Shown piece after piece: positions 24,068-30,409 of a stretch of 62,910 bases of DNA; position 1 is the first letter of the stretch, and every line of letters begins with the position of its first letter. The translations under genes and the position numbers were made by a program. The stretch lies in contig NZ_JANHKS010000032.1 of NCBI RefSeq assembly GCF_028682175.1, positions 1 through 62,910 on the forward strand. The letters run 5' to 3'. The notes under the pieces are model-generated. The model made no database searches. It was not told the origin of the DNA and saw nothing but the letters and a program-made list of their open reading frames with translations. Source of the stretch: Pseudomonas putida (GTDB taxonomy: Bacteria; Pseudomonadota; Gammaproteobacteria; Pseudomonadales; Pseudomonadaceae).

Positions 24068-25379
24068 CCTTGACGCAATCATCCCGCGCCTTGGCGAGCG
24101 CCTGCGCGACGCCCGGCCTCGGCCCATGAAAGGCACGGTGCGCAGCATTCGCGGCGTGTTGCTGCGGGCCAGTGTGGCTGGCGTGCGTATCGGTGAGCTG
24201 TGCCAGTTGCGCGACCCCGGCAACGGTCGCAGCCTGGCGGCGGAAGTCATCGGCTTTGAACAGGACGAAGCGATTCTGTCGCCCATCGGTTCGATGGAGG
24301 GGCTGTCGACCCGCACGCAAATCATCGCCACCGGCGAGACCCTGGGCGTCAGTGTGGGCGATGCGCAGCTGGGGCGAGTCATCAGCCCCATGGGCGATTT
24401 TCTCGACGGTGACGCGCCGCTCGGTGTGCTGCAACGCTACCCGCTGCACGCCGAGCCGCCTGCGCCGTTCGCCCGGCAATTGATCGTCAAGCCGCTGTCT
24501 CTGGGCGTGCGCTCCATCGACGGTCTGCTGACCCTCGCCCAGGGCCAGCGCATGGGCATCTTCGGCGAACCGGGCGTCGGCAAGTCGTCCCTGCTGGCGA
24601 GCATCGTGCGCCACACCGAGGCGGATGTGATTGTGATCGGCCTGATCGGCGAGCGTGGCCGGGAAGTGCGCGAACTGCTGGACGTGCAACTCGATGCCCA
24701 GGCCCGGGCGCGCAGCGTGGCCGTGGTCGCCACCTCTGACCGGCCTGCGGCGGAGCGGGTGCGGGCGGCGTTCGTTGCCACCGCGCTGGCCGAATATCAC
24801 CGTGACCAGGGGCGCAATGTGCTGTTGCTGATGGACAGCCTGACGCGCTTCGCCCGTGCGCAAAGGGAGATCGGCCTGGCGGTGGGCGAACCTCCGACCC
24901 GGCGCGGTTACCCGCCGTCTTTTTTCTCGGCCTTGCCGCGCCTGCTGGAGCGTGCCGGCCCCGGCGCGGTCGGCAGCATCACCGCGCTCTACACCGTGCT
25001 CACCGAAGGCGACGTGGCCAGCGATCCGGTGGCCGAAGAGACGCGTTCGATCCTCGACGGCCACATCGTGCTCAGCGCTGAACTCGCCCAGCGTAACTAC
25101 TTTCCTGCCGTGGACGTGCTGCGCAGCCGCAGCCGTCTGATGGATCAGGTGGCCAGCGAAGAACAGCGCCGCCTGGCCATGCGCATGCGCGACCTGATGG
25201 CGCGGCGCAATGAAATCGAAATGCTCATCCGCGTGGGCGAATACGCACCCGGCAGCGATCCGCTGGCCGACGAAGCGATCGCCCGGCACGACGCCATCGA
25301 AGCTTTCCTGCGCCAGCCTGCCTCGGAGTCGAGCAGTGCGGCCCAGACCCTCAACCACATGCGCAAGGTCCTGGCGTGA
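24045..25379 (+). CDS. sctN: T3SS ATPase SctN
   Basis: The hexameric ATPase that unfolds substrates and releases chaperones, 444 residues, FliI/F1-beta family. Walker A is GEPGVGKS (about 174-181); Walker B is NVLLLMDSLTRFA, followed by the catalytic-loop region REIGLAVGEPP. The N-terminal beta-barrel and a C-terminal helical domain are of normal length. The ATG at 24045 lies within the end of sctL, so translation is coupled; a TTG at 24057 is the alternative. Confidence 0.98.
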   Translation: MRCSLSVDLDAIIPRLGERLRDARPRPMKGTVRSIRGVLLRASVAGVRIGELCQLRDPGNGRSLAAEVIGFEQDEAILSPIGSMEGLSTRTQIIATGETLGVSVGDAQLGRVISPMGDFLDGDAPLGVLQRYPLHAEPPAPFARQLIVKPLSLGVRSIDGLLTLAQGQRMGIFGEPGVGKSSLLASIVRHTEADVIVIGLIGERGREVRELLDVQLDAQARARSVAVVATSDRPAAERVRAAFVATALAEYHRDQGRNVLLLMDSLTRFARAQREIGLAVGEPPTRRGYPPSFFSALPRLLERAGPGAVGSITALYTVLTEGDVASDPVAEETRSILDGHIVLSAELAQRNYFPAVDVLRSRSRLMDQVASEEQRRLAMRMRDLMARRNEIEMLIRVGEYAPGSDPLADEAIARHDAIEAFLRQPASESSSAAQTLNHMRKVLA

Positions 25380-25395
25380 CCTTACCGGAGAACCC

Positions 25396-25869
25396 ATGAA
25401 CACCAATGATCTACGTAGCCTCCAGGCACTGCGTCAGTTGCGCGAACAGCGCGCCTCCAGCCAGTTGGCCGCCCAGCAGCAACGCTGCCGCGAGACCCAC
25501 AGCGCGCTGGACGACGCCAAGGAGAAACTGCGCCTGCACCGCGAAGCTCTGGCGCGCAAGGCCGAGCAGATCTACGGCAACTTCAGCGAGGGCCTGTCGG
25601 TCAGCGCCTGGCAGGCCGCTCAGGACCACCTCGACGAACTGGCCGACAACCAGCGCGCGCTGGAAAGCAGCGTCGATCTGAACGAGCAGGCCCTGGCGGC
25701 GCAAGAGCGCGAACGCGATGTGTTCCGTGCCGCGCGCATGGCCCGTCAGCGTCAGGCCGAGGCCTGTGATTCGCTGCTCGACCACCGGCTGCGCAGCGAG
25801 CTTCAGGCCCGCGAGCGTCGTGACGAATCAGATGACCTGCCCGTGGCGTCCGCGAGGAGCGGTGCATGA
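25396..25869 (+). CDS. sctO: T3SS central stalk protein SctO
   Basis: A 157-residue protein that is almost entirely coiled coil (LRQLREQRASSQLAAQQQR, two long antiparallel helices, basic and Gln/Ala-rich), the form of SctO/FliJ proteins that sit inside the ATPase ring and contact SctV. Position between sctN and sctQ matches the family (Y4yJ in rhizobia). ACCGGAG precedes the ATG. Sequence conservation in this family is low, so context carries much of the call. Confidence 0.85.
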   Translation: MNTNDLRSLQALRQLREQRASSQLAAQQQRCRETHSALDDAKEKLRLHREALARKAEQIYGNFSEGLSVSAWQAAQDHLDELADNQRALESSVDLNEQALAAQERERDVFRAARMARQRQAEACDSLLDHRLRSELQARERRDESDDLPVASARSGA

Positions 25870-26906
25870 CGTGTCGGGAAAGCGCTCCCTGGTCTTCCGG
25901 GCCGGGCGCTGACACGCGCATCGAGTGGCGGGCGGGCTGCGATCCACGATGGCTGGCACTGCATAACCGTCTGCATCGCCGCCGCCGAGCCTGGCAGGGA
26001 GAGTTTGGCGGGCAGCCGGTCGCGGTGCAGTGGGCCAGCGTTGCGCCGGTCGCTGAACCCTTGCTGGACATTCATCTGACCCTCGGCAGCGCCGCGCTGT
26101 TGTTGCAATTGCCGACGGCGGCGCTGGCTTCGCTGGGGCTGGCCGGGCAGGCCGATCACCTGACCGGGTTGCCCGGCACGATGCTGCTGGAGCTGGCGCT
26201 GCTGGGTTTCATCGAACCCCTTGAGCGTGCGGCCGGGCGGCCTCTGCAGGTGGTCGAAGCGCCGGAAGTGGCGTTGAGCGAACCGTTCGTGCTGCACCTG
26301 ACGCTGGAGGTGACCTGCGCCGGCGGCGAACCCCTGGCCGTGCCGCTGCACCTGAGCGCCGAAGCCGCGCAGCTTCTGGCGGATGGACTGGACGCGCACC
26401 TGCCTCCCGTCGCCCACGGACTGGCGGCGCTCGGCTGGCAATTGCCGGTGCACGCCGGTGAAGCGCCGCTGAGCGTGGCCGAGCTGCGCAGCCTGCGACC
26501 GGGCGATGTGGTGATGCTCGACGACTGGCCCGCAGGCCATGTGCGGCTGGTACTCGACGACCGCTTGCAGGCCCGTGCCGTGCTGGACGGCACCCGCGCA
26601 ACACTGCTTGAACAACCGATGGCTGTATCTTCTTTGAAGGATGTTTGCATGACTGAATCTGCTGTCGAGTCCGCTGTGGAAAGCTCGCTGGACGAGCTGC
26701 CGTTGAAACTGGTGTGTCAGGTCGGCAGTGTCGAACTGTCGCTGGCGCAACTGCGGGAAATGGGTGAGGGCAGCCTGTTGCAACTGACGCCGCAGATGCG
26801 CGATGGCGTGGACCTGCTGGTCAATGGCCGGCGCATCGGCCAGGGGCAACTGGTGAAAATGGGCGACGGCCTGGGCGTGCGTCTGTTGAGCCTGGTCACG
26901 CCATGA
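25866..26906 (+). CDS. sctQ: T3SS sorting platform protein SctQ
   Basis: A 346-residue cytosolic C-ring/pod protein. The last 75 residues form a SPOA (FliN-like) domain with LKLVCQVGSVELSLAQLREM and GRRIGQGQLVKMGDGLGVRL. A second SPOA-like region with LRSLRPGDVVMLDDWPAGHV lies about residues 195-245. It binds SctL and SctK and receives substrates. An in-frame ATG with a strong SD (26649) would also make the C-terminal SPOA domain as a separate 85-residue protein. It overlaps sctO and sctR by 4 bases each. Confidence 0.92.
   Translation: MTCRESAPWSSGPGADTRIEWRAGCDPRWLALHNRLHRRRRAWQGEFGGQPVAVQWASVAPVAEPLLDIHLTLGSAALLLQLPTAALASLGLAGQADHLTGLPGTMLLELALLGFIEPLERAAGRPLQVVEAPEVALSEPFVLHLTLEVTCAGGEPLAVPLHLSAEAAQLLADGLDAHLPPVAHGLAALGWQLPVHAGEAPLSVAELRSLRPGDVVMLDDWPAGHVRLVLDDRLQARAVLDGTRATLLEQPMAVSSLKDVCMTESAVESAVESSLDELPLKLVCQVGSVELSLAQLREMGEGSLLQLTPQMRDGVDLLVNGRRIGQGQLVKMGDGLGVRLLSLVTP
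26636..26651 (+). promoter_or_regulatory. Internal ribosome binding site and start for a short SctQ form
   Basis: GAAGGA (26636-26641) lies 7 bases before an in-frame ATG (26649) at codon 262 of sctQ. Translation from it gives an 85-residue SPOA-domain protein. Several T3SS (for example those of Yersinia and Salmonella) make SctQ-C this way and need it for the sorting platform. Confidence 0.6.
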
Positions 26907-27556
26907 GTGGGTACCAGCCCAACCTGATTGAAATCATTCTGGTCGTTGCCACCATCGGGTTGATCCCGCTGGCGGTGGTGACCCTGACCGGCTTCATGAA
27001 GATTTCCGTGGTGCTGTTCCTGATCCGCAACGCCCTGGGCGTGCAGCAGACGCCGCCGAACCTGGTGCTGTACGGCATCGCCCTGATCCTCTCGGTGTAC
27101 GTGACCACACCCTTGATCGGCGACATGTACCGGCAGGTGGAGGGCCGCGATCTGAACATGGAAAACGTCGAGCAGGTGAAGGAGTTCGGCGATGCCCTGA
27201 GGCCGCCGCTGCAAGCGCACCTGTCGCGTTTTGCCAACGAGAGCGAACGCGGGTTCTTCATGCAGGCCACCGAGACCATCTGGTCGCCGGAGGCCCGCGC
27301 CGAGCTGCGCGACAACGACCTGGTGGTGCTGGTGCCGGCGTTCGTCAGTTCCGAGCTGACCCGCGCCTTCGAGATCGGCTTTCTGTTGTACATCCCGTTC
27401 CTGGTGGTGGATCTGCTGGTCGCCAACGTGCTGATGGCGATGGGCATGTCGATGGTGTCGCCGACGCTGATATCGATACCGCTGAAGATCTTTCTGTTTG
27501 TCGCCTTGAGCGGCTGGTCACGGCTGATGCACGGCCTGATATTGAGCTACGGGTGA
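26903..27556 (+). CDS. sctR: T3SS export apparatus protein SctR
   Basis: A 217-residue FliP/SctR-family membrane protein. It has four hydrophobic segments: two near the N-terminus (IILVVATIGLIPLAVVTLTG in one, IALILSVYVTTPLIG in the other) and two after a soluble periplasmic domain. The conserved FMKISVVLFLIRNALGVQQ and VSPTLISIPLKIFLFV signatures are present. Five copies build the base of the export gate with SctS and SctT. ATG overlaps the sctQ stop. Confidence 0.97.
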   Translation: MSGYQPNLIEIILVVATIGLIPLAVVTLTGFMKISVVLFLIRNALGVQQTPPNLVLYGIALILSVYVTTPLIGDMYRQVEGRDLNMENVEQVKEFGDALRPPLQAHLSRFANESERGFFMQATETIWSPEARAELRDNDLVVLVPAFVSSELTRAFEIGFLLYIPFLVVDLLVANVLMAMGMSMVSPTLISIPLKIFLFVALSGWSRLMHGLILSYG

Positions 27557-27560
27557 AGCC

Positions 27561-27830
27561 ATGGGCCAGGACGTCTTTCTATCGTTGATGAACAAGGCGC
27601 TGATGACGGTGTTGCTGCTGTCGGCGCCGGCGCTGGGGGTTGCCATCGTCGTGGGCCTGAGCGTCGGCCTGTTGCAGGCCCTGACGCAGATTCAGGACCA
27701 GACCCTGCCGCAGGTGGTGAAGCTGGTGGCGGTGCTGCTGGTGATTGTGTTCGTCGGCCCCTTGCTGGCAAGCCAGGTGCTCGAACTGGGCAGCCAGGTG
27801 CTGGACAACTTCCCGGCCTGGACGCGCTGA
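27561..27830 (+). CDS. sctS: T3SS export apparatus protein SctS
   Basis: An 89-residue FliQ/SctS-family protein with two transmembrane helices (about 17-39 and 52-75) and the conserved LQALTQIQDQTLPQVVKL loop between them. It wraps the SctR/SctT core of the export gate. It starts 4 bases after sctR. Confidence 0.96.
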   Translation: MGQDVFLSLMNKALMTVLLLSAPALGVAIVVGLSVGLLQALTQIQDQTLPQVVKLVAVLLVIVFVGPLLASQVLELGSQVLDNFPAWTR

Positions 27831-27836
27831 CCGACC

Positions 27837-28649
27837 ATGGACGTGAACGTTGCCAATGCCTTTCTCGAAGTGGCGTACCCGGTCATCAGCTCCGCGGCGC
27901 TGGCGGCCAGCCGGGCCATGGGTGTGGTAGTCATCACTCCGGCGTTCAATCGCCTGGGCCTGACCGGCATGATCCGTGGCTGCGTGGCGGTGGCCATTGC
28001 CGTGCCGATGTTCATGCCGGTGTTCGGCGCGTTCACCGCGCTGCCGGAGCACGGCGGGTTTCTGCTGGTGGGCCTGATGATCAAGGAGCTGCTGATTGGC
28101 GTGCTGATCGGGCTGCTGTTCGGCATTCCGTTCTGGGCCGCAGAGGTGGCGGGGGAGCTGGTGGACCTGCAACGCGGCTCGACCATGGCGCAATTGCTCG
28201 ACCCGCTGGCGTCCGGGGAATCCAGCGTGATGGCGACGCTGTTGACGGTGATGCTGATCGCTCTGTTCTTCATGTCAGGCGGCTTCATCATGATGGTCGA
28301 CGGTTACTACCACAGCTATCAGTTATGGCCGGTGACCGCCTTCACGCCGCTGTTCGCGAGCTCCGCGCTGATGGCGGTGCTGTCGATACTCGACCAGGTG
28401 TCGCGGGTCGGCGTGATCATGGTCGCGCCGCTGATCATCTGCCTGCTGGTCACTGATCTGATGCTTGCCTACCTGTCGCGGATGGCGCCCAGCCTGCACA
28501 TCTTCGATATGTCGCTGCCGGTGAAGAACCTGTTTTTCACCGTGCTGATGGTGATCTACATCGGCTTCCTGATTCCGGTGATGCTCGACCAACTGGCGGA
28601 ATTCCGGGGCACCGTGGAGTTCCTCAAAACCCTGGCAGGCTCGGAGTAG
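27837..28649 (+). CDS. sctT: T3SS export apparatus protein SctT
   Basis: A 270-residue FliR/SctT-family protein with about six transmembrane helices and the signature GIPFWAAEVAGELVDLQRG around residues 95-113. A single copy completes the SctR5-S4-T core. It follows sctS by 6 bases and precedes sctU by 24. Confidence 0.96.
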   Translation: MDVNVANAFLEVAYPVISSAALAASRAMGVVVITPAFNRLGLTGMIRGCVAVAIAVPMFMPVFGAFTALPEHGGFLLVGLMIKELLIGVLIGLLFGIPFWAAEVAGELVDLQRGSTMAQLLDPLASGESSVMATLLTVMLIALFFMSGGFIMMVDGYYHSYQLWPVTAFTPLFASSALMAVLSILDQVSRVGVIMVAPLIICLLVTDLMLAYLSRMAPSLHIFDMSLPVKNLFFTVLMVIYIGFLIPVMLDQLAEFRGTVEFLKTLAGSE

Positions 28650-28673
28650 GCCCGGACTTGAACAGGAGCCGGC

Positions 28674-29720
28674 ATGGCCGATAGCAGCGAAGAGAAATCC
28701 CAGCCGGCCACGGACAAGAAGTTGCGTGATGCGCGGCAGAAGGGCCAGGTCGCCAAGAGCCAGGACCTGGTGTCGGGGATGGTCATCCTGTTCTGCACCC
28801 TGTGCATCTCGATCCTGTTGCCCCAGGCGCAGGCGCAGGTGACGGCGTTGCTGGACATGGTTGCGCTGATCTACATCGAGCCGTTCAACACGGTTTGGCC
28901 GCGGGTGATCGACACCGCTGAGCAACTGGTGTTGACCATCACCCTGCCGGTGGTTGCGGTGACGGTGGCGGTGGTGGTGCTGACCAACATCATCACCATG
29001 CGTGGTGTGGTGTTTGCGGTAGAGCCGATTACGCCGGAGTTCAAGCGGATCAATCCGGCAGAGGGTTTCAAGCGGATTTTTTCCATGCGCAGCTTTGTCG
29101 AGTTCCTCAAGGGGCTGGTCAAGCTGTTGCTGCTGGCGCTGGCGTTCTACGTGGTGGGACGCCATGCGTTGCAGGCGCTGATGGAGTCGTCGCGCTGTGG
29201 CGCTGGCTGCATCGAGTCGACCTTTTATCTGGTGCTCAAGCCGTTGATGTTCACGGTGCTGGCGGCGTTTCTGCTGGTGGGTGGCGTCGATGTGCTGATG
29301 CAGCGCTGGCTGTTCGGGCGTGACATGAAGATGACCCGCAGTGAGCAGAAGCGTGAGCGCAAGGATGTCGATGGCGATCCGCTGATCAAGAGCGAGCGGC
29401 AGCGCCAACGTCGGGAGATGCAGGCGCTGGCGACCAAGCTTGGCCTGGCCCGCGCGTCGCTGATGATCGGCACGGCGGACAGTTGGGTGATCGGGGTGCG
29501 CTATGTGCGGGGGGAAACCCCGGTGCCGGTGGTGGTGTGCCGTGCTGAGCCTGAGGATGCGCAGGCGATGCTGGCGCAGGCGGCGACGTTGGGCATCGCT
29601 CATGGCATGGATGCAAGGCTTGCGAATGAGATAGCCAGGCGTGCAGTGCCGGGTGATCCGGTGCCGGACAATACCTTTCAGGCGGTGGCGGATCTGCTGG
29701 TGGCGGCGCGGTTGATCTGA
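28674..29720 (+). CDS. sctU: T3SS switch protein SctU, NPTH motif absent
   Basis: A 348-residue FlhB/SctU-family protein: four transmembrane helices in the first 210 residues, then the cytoplasmic domain. Early signatures are present (EEKSQPATDKKLRDARQKGQ; PEFKRINPAEGFKRIFSMRS). In the family the cytoplasmic domain cleaves itself at NPTH, just before IAVGILYKRGETPLP. Here the downstream part is recognisable (VIGVRYVRGETPVPVVV), but the aligned tetrapeptide reads TADS, so the asparagine needed for cleavage is missing. AGGAG precedes the start. It is the last gene of the sctC1 operon. Confidence 0.95.
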   Translation: MADSSEEKSQPATDKKLRDARQKGQVAKSQDLVSGMVILFCTLCISILLPQAQAQVTALLDMVALIYIEPFNTVWPRVIDTAEQLVLTITLPVVAVTVAVVVLTNIITMRGVVFAVEPITPEFKRINPAEGFKRIFSMRSFVEFLKGLVKLLLLALAFYVVGRHALQALMESSRCGAGCIESTFYLVLKPLMFTVLAAFLLVGGVDVLMQRWLFGRDMKMTRSEQKRERKDVDGDPLIKSERQRQRREMQALATKLGLARASLMIGTADSWVIGVRYVRGETPVPVVVCRAEPEDAQAMLAQAATLGIAHGMDARLANEIARRAVPGDPVPDNTFQAVADLLVAARLI

Positions 29721-29745
29721 GGATTTCCCTGCGTTGCGCCACATA

Positions 29746-29810
29746 TTGATCGTTCCCACGCGCTGCGTGGTAACTGCCGTCTTGACGCTCCGCGTTTTGG
29801 GTTGACGCGG
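29746..29810. repeat. Degenerate GTTCCCACGC-type intergenic repeat
   Basis: TTGATCGTTCCCACGCGCTG followed by imperfect palindromic pieces (GACGCTCCGCG, TTGACGCGGAG) resembles the widespread Pseudomonas GATCGTTCCCACGC element. The symmetry is partly decayed. Confidence 0.5.
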
Positions 29811-29871
29811 AGATTGGGTGTATATCCGTTTGCGGTGGTGGTGATGATTCACCTTTGCGCCCTTACGGCGC

Positions 29872-29895
29872 GTTACTTTGTTTCGGCAAAGTAAC
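29872..29895. repeat. Inverted repeat of a dispersed Pseudomonas element
   Basis: GTTACTTTG and CAAAGTAAC form a perfect 9-bp dyad with a 6-base centre. It marks a common Pseudomonas intergenic element whose G/C-rich tail continues to about 30080. Confidence 0.6.
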
Positions 29896-30136
29896 CAAAC
29901 CATTTGCGACAGGCTGGGCCTCGACTTCGTCTCGGTTCCCTCCCTCCGGCGTCGTTCCGGGGGCACGCCGTGATGGGCCGTCCCTGGCCCGCACGGCTTT
30001 CGCGGCGTCCTGCCGCTCATCCCCCTCCACGACACCTGCGCTCGGCCTGGCGCCTTAACGTCGCGTTCGGCGGCGCCTGCACCATCGCGTAAGAAGATCA
30101 AAAGCCAGATCAAAATCTCTGGCTAAACCCCGCCCC

Positions 30137-30203
30137 GTAGCAGCACGGCTTGCCGGCGGGGGCGTCTTCAAAATCGCCGACGCCGGCAAGCCGGGATGCT
30201 ACG
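30137..30203. repeat. REP pair, GTAGCAGCACGGCTTGCCGG family
   Basis: GTAGCAGCACGGCTTGCCGG on the left and a near-complement on the right (CGCCGGCAAGCCGGGATGC and TACG) form a REPIN-like doublet. Confidence 0.75.
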
Positions 30204-30243
30204 ACCTTGGGATATGGCGAAGAAATGAAACTCACCCCAACCC

Positions 30244-30342
30244 TGTAGGAGCGCGCTTGCCCGCGACGGCATCCTCAAGGCCACATTCGCCAGAACGCCC
30301 GACGCAACCCCACGTAGCAGCCGGGCTTGCCCGCGGGAGCGA
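30244..30342. repeat. Two single REP arms from different families
   Basis: TGTAGGAGCGCGCTTGCCCG (30244 on) belongs to the family at 6655. GTAGCAGCCGGGCTTGCCCG (30314 on) is a variant of the GTAGCAGC family. They have the same orientation and so do not form a REPIN. Confidence 0.6.
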
Positions 30343-30409
30343 TCTGTAGGGCACCACCACCGCCAGGCCTTCACCGGAGCCCATCATGCAAACGATTGCG
30401 CCTCGGGCT

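Larger units (their letters stand above)
29721..30409. other. Repeat-rich intergenic region after sctU
   Basis: This 689-base gap lies between the convergent sctU and regulator genes. It contains no gene that I can support. It is made of dispersed Pseudomonas intergenic repeats listed separately. The stretch 29850-30090 is of a kind found many times in Pseudomonas genomes and often wrongly called as small ORFs. Confidence 0.7.

Noticed and set aside
29855..30092. Small ORFs after sctU
   Set aside because: They lie in a dispersed Pseudomonas repeat, have no SD and overlap one another in different frames.
28323..30113. 596-codon open frame antisense to sctT/sctU
   Set aside because: Arg/His/Gln-rich low-complexity product that runs through intergenic repeats; no family resemblance.
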